This document shows, piece by piece, positions 1 to 9,672 of a stretch of 64,000 bases of DNA. How positions within the stretch are numbered: position 1 is the stretch's first letter; each line of letters opens with the position of its first letter. Location of the stretch: assembly GCF_002934455.1 (NCBI RefSeq), contig NZ_PTIR01000027.1:1-64000 (forward strand), given 5' to 3'. Source of the stretch: Trinickia symbiotica. Lineage in GTDB: Bacteria > Pseudomonadota > Gammaproteobacteria > Burkholderiales > Burkholderiaceae. The position numbers and the translations under genes were made by a program. Below the pieces are notes generated by a model. The model had not been told where the DNA came from, did no database searches, and saw only the letters and a list, made by a program, of their open reading frames with translations.

Positions 1-101
1 GTCGCCCGCGACACCCTTGCCTCCGGCTAACACTTCCCCTTGCCGGGCGTGTAGAGGACTTTCACCTCCAAGTGAATGCGCCCTGCCGGGCGCACAACGA
101 A
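1..101. other. non-coding left edge with a small dyad
   Basis: This GC-rich stretch lies downstream of rplI and I see no gene in it. It holds a short inverted repeat, GCGCCC-TGCC-GGGCGC, at about 79-94. It may belong to a dispersed palindromic repeat, but only one copy is visible here. Confidence 0.3.
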
Positions 102-129
102 AAAAGGGCAGCGCCACGGCTGCCCTTTT
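102..129 (-). terminator. Rho-independent terminator of the rpsF-rplI operon
   Basis: Read on the minus strand, an 11-bp stem (AAAAGGGCAGC / GCTGCCCTTTT) with a six-base loop is followed by a T run. It lies about 20 bp past the rplI stop, as expected for the operon end. Confidence 0.85.
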
Positions 130-148
130 GGATCGCGATGGACCGCGC

Positions 149-601
149 TCAGGCGTGCTCGCCGAGCACCGACACCGTGACGTCGACGAGAACGTCCGTA
201 TGCAGCGAAACCTGCACCGGATGATCGCCCACGATCTTCAGCGGGCCTTGCGGCAGGCGGACTTGCGCCTTTTCGACAGCGAAGCCCTGTTTCGTCAGCG
301 TCTCGGCGATGTCCGCGTTCGTGACCGAGCCGAACAAGCGACCGTCGACGCCGGCCTTCTGCGCGATCTGGACCGTGAGGCCCGACAACTTCTCACCGAG
401 CGCTTGCGCGGCGGCGAGCTTGTCGGCGGCGGCCTTCTCGAGCTCGGCGCGACGCACTTCGAACTCGGCGATCGCTTCCTTCGTGGCGCGGCGGGCGAGC
501 TTTTGCGGAATCAGGAAATTACGCGCGAAGCCGTCCTTGACCTTGACGATATCGCCGAGGTTGCCCACGTTGACAACCTTTTCCAAAAGGATGATTTGCA
601 T
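149..601 (-). CDS. rplI: 50S ribosomal protein L9
   Basis: This 150-residue protein matches bacterial L9, which binds 23S rRNA near the L1 stalk. The N-terminal domain starts [19 protein letters not shown] and carries the conserved [11 protein letters not shown] segment. A long alanine/glutamate-rich connecting helix (about residues 40-75) and the C-terminal domain follow. The length is normal for the family. An AAGGAG ribosome-binding site precedes the ATG. It is the last gene of the rpsF-priB-rpsR-rplI operon and is followed by a strong terminator. Confidence 0.97.
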   Translation of the reverse strand: MQIILLEKVVNVGNLGDIVKVKDGFARNFLIPQKLARRATKEAIAEFEVRRAELEKAAADKLAAAQALGEKLSGLTVQIAQKAGVDGRLFGSVTNADIAETLTKQGFAVEKAQVRLPQGPLKIVGDHPVQVSLHTDVLVDVTVSVLGEHA

Positions 602-628
602 TCGAATTCTCCTTGTAGCGCCGTCTGA

Positions 629-904
629 TCAGGCCTTGTGCAGATCCGTGTACGGCAGCAGCGCGAGGAAGCGGGCGCGCTTGATCGCCGTATCGAGCTG
701 GCGTTGATAGTGGGCCTTCGTACCCGTCAGACGAGCCGGCGTGATCTTGCCGTTTTCGCCGATGAAGTCCTTCAGCGTTTCGATGTCCTTGTAGTCGATG
801 TACTCGACGCCGGCTGCCGTGAAGCGGCAGAACTTCTTGCGCTTGAAGAGCGGGTTTTGCTGCTGGCGGCGCTTGTCGAACTTTTTACCAGTGGGACGGG
901 GCAT
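629..904 (-). CDS. rpsR: 30S ribosomal protein S18
   Basis: This 91-residue basic protein matches S18, which binds the 30S platform beside S6. It contains the family segments [17 protein letters not shown] and [19 protein letters not shown] and a C-terminal [13 protein letters not shown]. It starts two bases after the priB stop, so translation is probably coupled, and rplI follows 27 bp later. Nothing is unusual. Confidence 0.97.
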   Translation of the reverse strand: MPRPTGKKFDKRRQQQNPLFKRKKFCRFTAAGVEYIDYKDIETLKDFIGENGKITPARLTGTKAHYQRQLDTAIKRARFLALLPYTDLHKA

Positions 905-906
905 GT

Positions 907-1206
907 TCAGTCCTTTCCAATGTCCTGCAATTCTGTGATGTGAAACACCAAGGTTCTCGCATTGCGACTCTTCTTCGCCAGAAAACCCGTGAACAGCGTC
1001 TCGACGCCCATTTCACAGCTTTCGAGCTTGCCGCTCGCGGCACCCGCGGCCAGCGCGGGCATCGTCAATTCGACCAGCCGGGCGATGCCGGCTTCGACGA
1101 CTTCCGTGCGGTGTTGCAACGTGCAGCTTGCGATCGGCACGCCAGCCGGCGTATAGCGCAGCGGCTCGCGCTCGATCACGCTGGCCGTGAGTTGCAGCCT
1201 GTTCAC
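907..1206 (-). CDS. priB: primosomal replication protein N (PriB)
   Basis: This 99-residue OB-fold protein lies between the genes for S6 and S18, the usual place for priB. PriB binds single-stranded DNA and helps PriA load the replisome at stalled forks. The start [20 protein letters not shown] and the SCTLQHRTE strand fit the family. The ATG is 53 bp from the rpsF stop. Assignment rests on sequence likeness plus operon position. Confidence 0.93.
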   Translation of the reverse strand: MNRLQLTASVIEREPLRYTPAGVPIASCTLQHRTEVVEAGIARLVELTMPALAAGAASGKLESCEMGVETLFTGFLAKKSRNARTLVFHITELQDIGKD

Positions 1207-1259
1207 GGAAGCGGCTTGGAATCCATGAGACCTTGGCGGCTCGTAACGTCAAACCGTTT

Positions 1260-1640
1260 TCAAGCCTGCGCTTCGGACGACTGCGAAGCAGCCGCCTTCT
1301 TGGCTTCTTCGCGCTGCACTTCCTTCATCATCGGCGACGGGCCGGTTTCGGCCTTCTTCATCTTGACGATGAGGTGACGCAGCACGGCGTCGTTGAACTT
1401 GAATGCGTGCTCGAGCTCTTCGAGCGTTGCCTGGTCGCATTCGATGTTCATGCAGACGTAGTGAGCCTTCGCGAGTTTCTCGATCATGTAGGCCAGCTGG
1501 CGACGGCCCCAGTCTTCGATGCGGTGGATCTGACCGCCGCGCGTGGTAATCGTGGACTTGTACCGCTCGATCATCGCGGGCACCTGCTCGCTCTGGTCGG
1601 GGTGCACGACGAAGACGATTTCGTAGTGACGCATAAGCAC
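1260..1640 (-). CDS. rpsF: 30S ribosomal protein S6
   Basis: This 126-residue protein matches S6, partner of S18 on the 30S platform. The N-terminus [19 protein letters not shown] and the [17 protein letters not shown] segment are typical, and the tail is Lys/Ala/Glu-rich and variable. The start is the second Met of a slightly longer frame: AAGGAG lies seven bases before the internal ATG that begins MRHYE (near 1634), so true translation may begin there. It is the first gene of the operon. Confidence 0.96.
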   Translation of the reverse strand: MLMRHYEIVFVVHPDQSEQVPAMIERYKSTITTRGGQIHRIEDWGRRQLAYMIEKLAKAHYVCMNIECDQATLEELEHAFKFNDAVLRHLIVKMKKAETGPSPMMKEVQREEAKKAAASQSSEAQA

Positions 1641-1724
1641 TCCTTGTGGATAGAAGCCACCCGGGCGTCAGAGCCGGTGTGGCAAGTGAGAAGCCGGCGA
1701 TTGTAGCGTAAATTCGGGCCGCGC

Positions 1725-2660
1725 TCAAGCCGCCGGGCAGGCCACGGGCGAAGGCGCCCCGCCCCAATATCCCGGCCGGTTGTAGACGCTCTTGAGGTAG
1801 TCGATGAAGTAACGCACCTTTGCGGGGACATATCGCTGCTGCGGATAGACGGCGAGGATGTCGTAATCGGGCAGTGCGAACTCATCGAGCACCGTTTCCA
1901 GCTCGCCGCGCGCGAGCTGCTCGGCGATCTCCCACGTCGAGCGCCAACCGAGCCCGAGCCCCTCGGCCGCCCAGCGGTGCAACAGCTCCCCGTCGTTGCA
2001 GTCGAGCGTGCCCGTCACGCGCACGGTAACCAGCTTGCCGTTACGGCGGAAATACCAGCCGCGGTTCTGTCCCCCTTGTAAATTGAACGCGAGGCAGTTG
2101 TGCTCGAGCAGCTCGTCGAGCGTTCTCGGTCGGCCGTGCTTCGCGAAATACTCCGGTGTGCCGCAAACGACGCGGCGATTCGCTGCAAGCTTGACCGCCA
2201 CGAAGCTCGGATCGACCGCTCCGCCAATGCGGATCGACAGGTCGTAGCCCTCGCGGACCAGGTCGACGACGCGGTCGGTCAGATTGAACGACATCTTGAG
2301 ATCGGGTTTGTCCGCCAGAAAGGCCGGCGCGAGCGGCGCGACGTGCTTGCGGCCGAACGCGGCAGGCGCCGACACGATCAGATGCCCGCTCACGGAGCGC
2401 CGGCCGGCGGCGAGCTCGTTTTCGGCCTGGTCCCAGTCGGCGAGCAGTCCGCGGCAACGCTCGAGGAACGCGGCGCCCTCCTCGCTGACGACGAGACGCC
2501 GCGTCGAGCGGTACATGAGCTTGACGCCGAGGCGTTTTTCGAGCGCGTCGATGCGCCGACCGAGAATGACGGGGGAAACGCCCTCCTCGAGCGCCGCGGC
2601 GGCGAGGCTGCCCGCCTCGGCCACGCGCACGAAGGTCTCGATTTGCTTGAAGCGATCCAT
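1725..2660 (-). CDS. LysR-family transcriptional regulator beside gcl
   Basis: The 311-residue protein begins [20 protein letters not shown]. An N-terminal winged helix-turn-helix (about residues 1-60) is followed by a LysR substrate-binding domain. The frame stays open further upstream, but the family N-terminus fixes the start at 2660. It is divergent from gcl across a 127-bp gap holding a perfect dyad. By the usual LysR logic it probably controls gcl-hyi-glxR in response to a pathway intermediate; the effector is unknown. It belongs to the common PBP2_CrgA-like group, so wider roles are possible. Confidence 0.9.
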   Translation of the reverse strand: MDRFKQIETFVRVAEAGSLAAAALEEGVSPVILGRRIDALEKRLGVKLMYRSTRRLVVSEEGAAFLERCRGLLADWDQAENELAAGRRSVSGHLIVSAPAAFGRKHVAPLAPAFLADKPDLKMSFNLTDRVVDLVREGYDLSIRIGGAVDPSFVAVKLAANRRVVCGTPEYFAKHGRPRTLDELLEHNCLAFNLQGGQNRGWYFRRNGKLVTVRVTGTLDCNDGELLHRWAAEGLGLGWRSTWEIAEQLARGELETVLDEFALPDYDILAVYPQQRYVPAKVRYFIDYLKSVYNRPGYWGGAPSPVACPAA

Positions 2661-2680
2661 CGTCAGTCCCCTTGCACCGA

Positions 2681-2701
2681 TTCGATACTTTTTGTATCGA
2701 A
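2681..2701. promoter_or_regulatory. inverted-repeat operator candidate between LysR gene and gcl
   Basis: TTCGATAC-TTTTT-GTATCGAA is a perfect 8-bp inverted repeat with a 5-bp spacer, 20 bp upstream of the LysR start and about 87 bp upstream of gcl. The ATAC-N5-GTAT core resembles a LysR recognition half-site pair. Role in control of both genes is inferred. Confidence 0.65.
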
Positions 2702-2787
2702 AAACCCGACTTTCCGCGATCTTATCAAACCTTCGGCACGCTTCTAAAGTAACGACTCGAACGCCCATAGACATGAAGGAGACATCC

Positions 2788-4557
2788 ATGCCGAAAATGA
2801 GAGCTGTCGACGCAGCCGTGCTTGTTCTCGAGAAGGAAGGTATCGACACGGCATTCGGCGTGCCGGGCGCCGCCATCAATCCGCTCTACTCCGCGCTGAA
2901 GAAAGCGGGCAGCATCAGCCACGTGCTCGCGCGCCATGTGGAAGGCGCCTCGCACATGGCCGAGGGCTATACACGCGCCGCGCCGGGCAACATCGGTGTG
3001 TGCATCGGTACGTCCGGCCCCGCCGGCACCGATATGATCACGGGCCTCTATTCCGCTTCGGCCGATTCGATTCCGATCCTCGCGATCACGGGCCAGGCGC
3101 CGCGTGCGCGCCTCTACAAGGAAGACTTCCAGGCCGTCGACATCGAATCGATCGCGAAGCCCGTGACGAAGTGGGCCGTGACCGTGCGCGAGCCGGCGCT
3201 GGTGCCGCGCGTTTTCCAGCAAGCGTTCCATCTCATGCGCTCGGGCCGCCCCGGGCCCGTGCTGATCGACCTGCCGATCGACGTTCAAATCGCCGAGATC
3301 GAGTTCGACATCGCCACCTACGAGCCGCTTCCTGTCTACAAACCGCGAGCGACGCGGGGGCAGATCGAGGCCGCGCTGCAAATGCTGAACGACGCGGAGC
3401 GCCCGCTGATCGTATCGGGCGGCGGCGTGATCAATGGGGCGGCGGAGCAACTGCTCGTTGAATTCGCCGAGACGATCGGCGTGCCCGTCATTCCGACGCT
3501 GATGTCGTGGGGCGCGATACCCGACGATCATCCGCTCATGGCCGGTATGGTCGGTCTGCAGACCTCGCACCGCTATGGCAATGCGACGTTACTCGCATCG
3601 GACTTCGTGCTTGGCATCGGCAATCGGTGGGCGAACCGCCACACGGGCAGCATCGATGTCTATACGAAGGGGCGCAAGTTCGTCCACGTCGATATCGAGC
3701 CGACACAGATCGGGCGCGTGTTCGGCCCGGACCTCGGCATCGTCTCCGACGCGAAGGCCGCGCTCGAGCTCTTCGTCGAAGTCGCGCGCGAATGGAAGGC
3801 GCAAGGCCGGCTGAAGGACCGCGGCGAGTGGGCGGAGGCATGCCGCGAGCGCAAGCGCACGATGCATCGCAAGACGCACTTCGAGAACGTGCCGGTCAAG
3901 CCGCAACGCGTCTACGAGGAAATGAACAAGGTCTTCGGCCGCGACACTTGCTACGTCAGCACGATCGGCCTTTCGCAAATCGCCGGCGCGCAGTTCCTCC
4001 ATGTCTATCGAGCCCGCAACTGGATCAACTGCGGACAGGCCGGCCCGCTCGGCTGGACGATCCCCGCCGCGCTCGGCGTGCGTGCGGCCGACCCGCAGCG
4101 TCCGATCGTCGCGCTTTCGGGCGATTACGACTTCCAGTTCATGATCGAAGAGCTTGCGGTCGGCGCGCAATTCAACCTGCCCTACGTGCACGTCGTCGTG
4201 AACAACTCGTATCTCGGGTTGATTCGCCAGGCGCAGCGGCAGTTCGACATGGACTACTGCGTGCAGCTCGCGTTCGAGAACATCAACGCGCCGGAGCTGA
4301 ACGGGTATGGCGTCGATCATGTGGCAGTCGCGGAAGGCCTCGGCTGCAAGGCGCTGCGCGTGTTCCGGCCCGAGGACATCAAGCCCGCCCTTGAAAAAGC
4401 CCAGACGATGCTCGGCGAGTTCAAGGTTCCCGTCGTCGTCGAAGTGATTCTCGAGCGCGTGACCAACATCGCGATGGGCGCGGAGATCGACGCCGTCAAC
4501 GAATTCGAGCCGCTCGCGGAATCGCTCGACGATGCGCCGACGGCGCTTCCCACCTGA
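2788..4557 (+). CDS. gcl: glyoxylate carboligase (tartronate-semialdehyde synthase)
   Basis: This 589-residue thiamine-diphosphate enzyme joins two glyoxylates to tartronate semialdehyde and CO2. It aligns along its length with E. coli Gcl (about 593 residues). The usual catalytic HEQGA motif reads HVEGA, the Glu-to-Val change that marks Gcl. The cofactor motif GDYDFQF...NNSYLGL is present near residue 450. GAAGGAGA eight bases upstream selects the ATG at 2788; an in-frame ATG at 2773 has poorer spacing. It heads gcl-hyi-glxR. Confidence 0.96.
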   Translation: MPKMRAVDAAVLVLEKEGIDTAFGVPGAAINPLYSALKKAGSISHVLARHVEGASHMAEGYTRAAPGNIGVCIGTSGPAGTDMITGLYSASADSIPILAITGQAPRARLYKEDFQAVDIESIAKPVTKWAVTVREPALVPRVFQQAFHLMRSGRPGPVLIDLPIDVQIAEIEFDIATYEPLPVYKPRATRGQIEAALQMLNDAERPLIVSGGGVINGAAEQLLVEFAETIGVPVIPTLMSWGAIPDDHPLMAGMVGLQTSHRYGNATLLASDFVLGIGNRWANRHTGSIDVYTKGRKFVHVDIEPTQIGRVFGPDLGIVSDAKAALELFVEVAREWKAQGRLKDRGEWAEACRERKRTMHRKTHFENVPVKPQRVYEEMNKVFGRDTCYVSTIGLSQIAGAQFLHVYRARNWINCGQAGPLGWTIPAALGVRAADPQRPIVALSGDYDFQFMIEELAVGAQFNLPYVHVVVNNSYLGLIRQAQRQFDMDYCVQLAFENINAPELNGYGVDHVAVAEGLGCKALRVFRPEDIKPALEKAQTMLGEFKVPVVVEVILERVTNIAMGAEIDAVNEFEPLAESLDDAPTALPT

Positions 4558-4578
4558 CCGACCAGTGAGATCTGCATC

Positions 4579-5379
4579 ATGCCGAAATTCGCAGCGAATT
4601 TGACGATGTTGTTCAATGAGGTGCCGTTTCTCGATCGCTTCGAGGCGGCAGCCCGTGCCGGCTTCGATGCCGTCGAGTTTCTGTTTCCGTACCCGTTTGG
4701 TGCCGCCGAGCTCGCGGAACGGCTCGAGGCGAACCGGCTGCGCCTGGTTCTTCACAATCTGCCCGCCGGCAACTGGGAAGCGGGCGAGCGCGGCATCGCC
4801 TGCCTGCCTGATCGGGTCGGCGAATTTCAGGACGGCGTGGGCCGCGCGATCGAGTACGCGAAGGCCCTCAAGGTGCGCCAGGTGAACTGCCTTGCCGGCA
4901 TCCGTCCCAACGGCGTCGATGCCGAGCGGACGCGCTCGACGCTCGTCGACAATCTGCGCTTCGCCGCGGCCGCGCTCGCGCGCGACGGGATCCGGTTGCT
5001 CGTCGAGCCCTGCAACGCCTACGATATTCCAGGGTTCGCGCTGAACCGCTCGAAGGAAACACTCGACGTCATCCGCGATGTGGGCTCGGAGAACCTCTTC
5101 CTGCAGTACGACATCTATCACATGCAAAGGATGGAGGGTGAGCTCGCCGCAACGATCAAGGCCAATCTGCCGCGTATCGCTCATATGCAGCTCGCCGACA
5201 ATCCCGGCCGTCACGAGCCGGGCACCGGCGAGATCCACTACGCGTTCCTGTTCGAGTTCATCGACAGTCTCGGCTACGATGGCTATATCGGCTGCGAGTA
5301 CAAGCCGCGCACGACAACGCACGACGGCCTGGGCTGGCTGCGGACCGTCGCCGGCCGCGCAAGCGCCGCTGCCCGATAG
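4579..5379 (+). CDS. hyi: hydroxypyruvate isomerase
   Basis: This 266-residue TIM-barrel protein of the xylose-isomerase-like family interconverts hydroxypyruvate and tartronate semialdehyde. It starts MPKFAANLTMLFNEVPFLDR, contains EPCNAYDIPGF and ends GCEYKPRTTTHDGLGWL, all typical of Hyi. Conserved acidic and His residues of the metal site (EPCN, QYDIYHMQ, HMQLADNPGRHEPG) are visible. It follows gcl by 21 bp. Confidence 0.94.
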   Translation: MPKFAANLTMLFNEVPFLDRFEAAARAGFDAVEFLFPYPFGAAELAERLEANRLRLVLHNLPAGNWEAGERGIACLPDRVGEFQDGVGRAIEYAKALKVRQVNCLAGIRPNGVDAERTRSTLVDNLRFAAAALARDGIRLLVEPCNAYDIPGFALNRSKETLDVIRDVGSENLFLQYDIYHMQRMEGELAATIKANLPRIAHMQLADNPGRHEPGTGEIHYAFLFEFIDSLGYDGYIGCEYKPRTTTHDGLGWLRTVAGRASAAAR

Positions 5380-5501
5380 CGCACGGCGCGGTATAGCGGC
5401 ACCCTTCATCATCCGATGGACTCGGCACACTCGAGCTGAGAATAGAAGTCGATCCATCACGATTCAGCAACCAGAGCAGACTGACTGACGGAAATATCGA
5501 C

Positions 5502-6383
5502 ATGGCAAAGATCGGCTTTATCGGCCTCGGCATCATGGGCTCGCACATGGCGCGCAACCTTCTGAAGGGGGGCCATACCCTCGTCCTCAACCGCAAGCAC
5601 CCCGTTCCTGACGATCTGCGCGAGGGTGCCACCGTGGTCACCGATTCGGCGGCCGTTGCGGCGGCAGCGGAAGTCATCATCTCGATGGTGCCCGACACGC
5701 CGGATGTGGCCAACGTGCTTTTCGCCGACGATGGCGTCGCGAAAGGCCTTTCGAAGGGGAAGCTCGTCATCGACATGAGCTCCATCTCGCCGCTCGAAAC
5801 GCAGGCGTTCGCCAAGCGGATCAATGAGCTCGGGTGCGACTATCTTGATGCGCCGGTATCGGGAGGCGAAGTCGGCGCGCGCGACGCAACGCTGACGATC
5901 ATGGTCGGCGGCCCCGAGGCGGCGTTCGAACGCGCCAAGCCGCTCTTCGAGTTGATGGGCAAGAACGTCTCGCTCATCGGCGATAACGGCGCCGGACAGA
6001 CCTGCAAGGTCGCCAATCAGATCATCGTGGCGCTCAACATCGAAGCCGTGGCGGAAGCGCTGCTCTTCGCGGCGCGCTCCGGTGCGGATCCGGAGCGCGT
6101 ACGGCGCGCGCTGATGGGCGGCTTCGCCTCGTCGCGCGTGCTCGAGGTGCATGGCGAGCGCATGACGAAGCGCACCTTCAACCCGGGCTTTCGCATCGAG
6201 CTTCACAGAAAGGACCTGAACCTCGCGCTCGACGGCGCGCGCAAGCTCGGCATTGCGTTGCCTCATACGGCGAGCGCGCAGCAGCTCTTCAGCGTCTGCG
6301 CGGCGCACGGCGGCAGCGGGTGGGATCACTCCGCCATCATTCGCGCCCTCGAAATCATGGCCGGGTTCGAGATCGAGGCGTGA
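5502..6383 (+). CDS. glxR: 2-hydroxy-3-oxopropionate (tartronate semialdehyde) reductase
   Basis: This 293-residue beta-hydroxyacid dehydrogenase reduces tartronate semialdehyde to glycerate. The Rossmann motif GLGIMGSHMARNL is at residues 7-19, the substrate motif DAPVSGGEVGA is near residue 115, and the catalytic Lys sits in TCKVANQI near residue 171. It completes the glyoxylate-to-glycerate route with gcl and hyi. No glycerate kinase is adjacent. The gap from hyi is 122 bp, so it might also have its own promoter. Confidence 0.94.
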   Translation: MAKIGFIGLGIMGSHMARNLLKGGHTLVLNRKHPVPDDLREGATVVTDSAAVAAAAEVIISMVPDTPDVANVLFADDGVAKGLSKGKLVIDMSSISPLETQAFAKRINELGCDYLDAPVSGGEVGARDATLTIMVGGPEAAFERAKPLFELMGKNVSLIGDNGAGQTCKVANQIIVALNIEAVAEALLFAARSGADPERVRRALMGGFASSRVLEVHGERMTKRTFNPGFRIELHRKDLNLALDGARKLGIALPHTASAQQLFSVCAAHGGSGWDHSAIIRALEIMAGFEIEA

Positions 6384-6520
6384 TCAGGTAAGCAGGAACG
6401 CCGCTTTCGGGCTGAGGGCGGCGAAGTGGGGTCCGCAGCGGCGCCCGGCGACGACGGGGAAGCCTTGGTCGGTCAGACGTCGTCGTCGGGTGTCCGTCTG
6501 TCGGATTGCCCTGCGTTCTT

Positions 6521-7558
6521 TCAGTAGGTGTCGAAAGCGCGTTGCAGCAGTGTGCGCTCCCCCATTCCCACCGCCAGCGCGAGCATCAACAGCACGCGAG
6601 CCTTGTAAGGATTGAGCGTGCCCGCGGTGACGAAGCCGAGCGCATCGTCGGGCGCGGCTCCGTTGCGCATGACATGCCCCGAGCCGACACGCGACGCGCG
6701 AACCACCGCGATGCCCTGCCGGACCGCCTCGGCCAGAGCGGCTTGAACGGTCGCATGGACCGACCCATTCCCGGTACCCGCCACGACGATGCCGCGCACG
6801 CCAGCGGCGATCAGCGCATCGACCGCGGTGCGCGTCGCGCCGGCGTAGCTTGCGACGATCTCCACGCCCGGCCAGCCGGCGTCGGCGACAAACGGCGTTG
6901 CCGCCGTATGCGGACGCACGACGCTGCGCTGAAATTCGACACGCCCATCCTGAACCCAGCCGAGCGCGCCGACCTCGGGCGATTGGAACGCATCGACGGC
7001 ATAGGTGCTCGTCTTGACGATATCGCGCGCACTATGAATACGGTTGTTGAACGCGACGAGCACGCCTCTTCCCCACGCCTCACGCGTGGCCGCCACCGTG
7101 ACGGCGCCGAGCAGATTGAGCGGCCCGTCAGCCGAGAGCGCCGAAGACGGGCGCATCGCGGCCGTCATGACGATCGGCTTCGATGTTTTCACCGTCAGAT
7201 GGAGCAGGTATGCCGTCTCTTCGAGCGTATCGGTGCCATGGGTGACGACGATACCGTCGATGTCGGCGCGTGACGCGAGCTCGCCGATGCGCCGTGCGAG
7301 CACTGTCCACAGGGAAAGTTCGAGGTCCTTGCTGTCGATGCTCGCGACTTGCTCCGCTTCGATGTTCGCCATGTTCGCGAGCGCGGGGACCGCCGCGAGC
7401 AGGCGATCGACGCCGACCACGCCGGCCTGGTAGCCGGCCGTCTGGGCGGCGTCGGCAGCGGAACCCGCTATGGTGCCGCCCGTCGCGAGAACGGCGATGC
7501 GCGGCAGCGCGGCCGGGTCGGGCGAAACCGCCGAGTTCGAGGTGCTGATTGTGTCCAT
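6521..7558 (-). CDS. L-asparaginase
   Basis: This 345-residue protein hydrolyses L-asparagine to aspartate and ammonia. The two catalytic signatures are present: ATGGTIAG with the nucleophile Thr near residue 27, and VVTHGTDTLEETAYLL near residue 100. The family start is MDTIST at 7558; an ATG at 7567 is also possible. I see no secretion signal, so the enzyme looks cytoplasmic although the sequence resembles type II enzymes. It stands alone between glxR (convergent) and the cys operon. Confidence 0.9.
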   Translation of the reverse strand: MDTISTSNSAVSPDPAALPRIAVLATGGTIAGSAADAAQTAGYQAGVVGVDRLLAAVPALANMANIEAEQVASIDSKDLELSLWTVLARRIGELASRADIDGIVVTHGTDTLEETAYLLHLTVKTSKPIVMTAAMRPSSALSADGPLNLLGAVTVAATREAWGRGVLVAFNNRIHSARDIVKTSTYAVDAFQSPEVGALGWVQDGRVEFQRSVVRPHTAATPFVADAGWPGVEIVASYAGATRTAVDALIAAGVRGIVVAGTGNGSVHATVQAALAEAVRQGIAVVRASRVGSGHVMRNGAAPDDALGFVTAGTLNPYKARVLLMLALAVGMGERTLLQRAFDTY

Positions 7559-7623
7559 GGCCGCCATTCTATACGGCGCGCGGCGCGGCGCCGTAAGGAA
7601 TGGCGTAGAAAAACTCGTTGCGT

Positions 7624-8550
7624 TTAAGCCGCTTCGCGCAGTCGGCCCGTGATGTCGGTGCCGGCGAGCTGGGGCGCGAACATTTCGATGAACCGGTAGG
7701 CGTACGCGCGCAGGATCGCGCCCTTGCGGAGCCCGACGCGCGTCGTGCTCGCTTCGAACAAATGCTGCGACTCGAGCGCGACGAGCTCGGAGTCTCGCTT
7801 CGGATCGTAGGCCATCGCCGCCACGATACCGATGCCCATGCCGAGCTCCACATACGTCTTGATCACGTCGGCGTCGATCGCGGTGAGCACCACGTCGGGG
7901 AGTCTTCCGGTTTTCTCGAACGCTTCGTCGATATGAGCACGGCCGGTGATGTCGCGCTCGTAAGTGATGATCGGATGCTCGGCGACGTCCTCGAGGGTCA
8001 CCGTCTTCACGGCGGCAAGCGGGTGTCCCTTGGGCACGACCACGATGTGATGCCACGAGTAGCACGGAAACGTGACGATGTCGGAGTATCGATCGAGGCC
8101 TTCCGTCGCGATCGCGATATCGGCCTCGCCCTCGACGAGCATCTGCGCGATCTGGCGCGGGCTGCCCTGGCGCAAGGCGAGATGCACCTTGGGGAAAACC
8201 TCCTTGAACTCCCGGATCACCTGTGGGAGCGCGTAGCGAGCCTGCGTGTGCGTCGTGGCGACGACGAGATGCCCGGTGTCCTCGTCGGCATATTGGCGCG
8301 CCACGCGGCGCACGTTTTCGGCATCGAGCAGCATCCTTTCGATGAGCCGATGCACGGCTTTGCCCGGCTCGGTCAACCCTGTCAGCCGCTTGCCGCGCCG
8401 CACGAAGATGTCGACGCCCAACTCGTCCTCGAGATCCTTGATCTGCTTCGAGACCCCGGATTGCGAGGCATAGAGCACATTCGCCACCTCGGTCAGGTTC
8501 AAGTTGCGGCGCACTGCCTCGCGCACGTAGCGCAGTTGCTGGAAGTTCAT
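7624..8550 (-). CDS. cysB: CysB-type LysR regulator of sulfur assimilation
   Basis: This 308-residue LysR protein starts MNFQQLRYVREAVRRNLNLT and carries SQSGVSKQIKDLEDELG, the hallmark of the CysB/Cbl subgroup. The effector domain (residues about 95-300) contains TTHTQARYALP, used by CysB for N-acetylserine or sulfate. It is 22 bp downstream of cysA in the same direction, so it may be co-transcribed with the sulfate transporter. CysB and Cbl cannot be told apart with certainty from one sequence. Confidence 0.9.
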   Translation of the reverse strand: MNFQQLRYVREAVRRNLNLTEVANVLYASQSGVSKQIKDLEDELGVDIFVRRGKRLTGLTEPGKAVHRLIERMLLDAENVRRVARQYADEDTGHLVVATTHTQARYALPQVIREFKEVFPKVHLALRQGSPRQIAQMLVEGEADIAIATEGLDRYSDIVTFPCYSWHHIVVVPKGHPLAAVKTVTLEDVAEHPIITYERDITGRAHIDEAFEKTGRLPDVVLTAIDADVIKTYVELGMGIGIVAAMAYDPKRDSELVALESQHLFEASTTRVGLRKGAILRAYAYRFIEMFAPQLAGTDITGRLREAA

Positions 8551-8572
8551 AAAGGCCTCTCTTGGTTTTTCT

Positions 8573-9658
8573 TTACTGCGCTTCGAAGACGCGCGCCGAG
8601 CGCGGCACGACTGTCACGCGGTCGCCCTCGGCGAGCTGCAATGCATGCCAGGCCTCGCGCGCGATCTCCGCCTCGAGCGGACCAGCGGCGCCGGCGAGCT
8701 CGACACGAACCGAGCCCCCGCGCGCCACGACGCGCCGCACGTCGGCCGCCACGCCATCGCTACGCGCGACCGCGTGCGGATAGATCTGCAGGTCGTGCGG
8801 ACGCACGTACGCGAATGCCGGACCCGAAGCCGCGGCCGGCGCGCCGGCCTCTTCCGCCAGCGTGGATGCGGCAACGAGCGGCGCACTCGCTCCGTGAGGA
8901 ACGAAACCGTGCGGCTCGACGCTGCCCGCCACGCGGTTGGCCGCGCCGAGGAACGCATAAACGAACGGCGTGCGCGGCTCGTCATAGACTTCCTGGGGGC
9001 TGCCCGCCTGTTCGATGCGGCCATGATTGATGACGACGATCCGGTCCGCGACGTCGAGCGCCTCCTCCTGATCGTGCGTGACGAAGATCGTCGTGATCGA
9101 AAGCTCGTCATGAAGCCGGCGCAGCCAGTCGCGCAGTTCCTTGCGCACCTTCGCGTCGAGCGCGCCGAACGGCTCGTCGAGCAGCAAGACGCTCGGCTCG
9201 ACGGCGAGCGCCCGCGCAAGCGCGACGCGCTGCCGCTGGCCGCCCGAGAGCTCGGCCGGATACCGGTCGCCGAGATGTCCCAGGTGCACCAGTCCCAGGA
9301 GCTCATTGACTTTCGCGCGAATGACCGCCTCCGAGGGACGCTCGCGACGCGGCTTGACGCGCAGCCCGAAAGCGATGTTCTCGAACACCGTCATGTGGCG
9401 AAAGAGCGCGTAGTGCTGAAACACGAAGCCGACTTGCCGTTCCCGCGCGTCGAGCGCCCCCACGTCGCGACCGTTGAGCACCACTTCCCCTTCGTCCGCC
9501 GCCTCGAGTCCGGCGATCACGCGCAGCAGCGTGGTCTTGCCGCAGCCCGACGGACCGATCAGCGCCGCGAGCTCGCCGCGCGTGAATTCGAGCGAGACGC
9601 CGTCGAGCGCGACGAAATCGCCGAAACGCTTGTGCAGATTGCGAACGATGATGCTCAT
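8573..9658 (-). CDS. cysA: sulfate/thiosulfate ABC transporter ATP-binding protein
   Basis: This 361-residue ABC ATPase powers sulfate/thiosulfate import. Walker [10 protein letters not shown], signature [15 protein letters not shown] and Walker [12 protein letters not shown] are all present. The C-terminal third is a TOBE-like regulatory domain that includes [13 protein letters not shown]. The start [12 protein letters not shown] is chosen by family likeness; the frame is open much further upstream. It lies 14 bp after cysW in sbp-cysT-cysW-cysA. Confidence 0.95.
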   Translation of the reverse strand: MSIIVRNLHKRFGDFVALDGVSLEFTRGELAALIGPSGCGKTTLLRVIAGLEAADEGEVVLNGRDVGALDARERQVGFVFQHYALFRHMTVFENIAFGLRVKPRRERPSEAVIRAKVNELLGLVHLGHLGDRYPAELSGGQRQRVALARALAVEPSVLLLDEPFGALDAKVRKELRDWLRRLHDELSITTIFVTHDQEEALDVADRIVVINHGRIEQAGSPQEVYDEPRTPFVYAFLGAANRVAGSVEPHGFVPHGASAPLVAASTLAEEAGAPAAASGPAFAYVRPHDLQIYPHAVARSDGVAADVRRVVARGGSVRVELAGAAGPLEAEIAREAWHALQLAEGDRVTVVPRSARVFEAQ

Positions 9659-9672
9659 TCCAGTACCTTTCG

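Noticed and set aside
2284-2787. N-terminal extension of gcl
   Set aside because: The frame is open upstream but crosses the LysR gene; Gcl family start and the GAAGGAGA site fix the start at 2788.
3589-5460. Long open frame (over 600 codons) on the minus strand opposite gcl and hyi
   Set aside because: It mirrors the third-position GC bias of real genes on the other strand, is Arg/Asp/His-rich and has no family likeness or ribosome-binding site.
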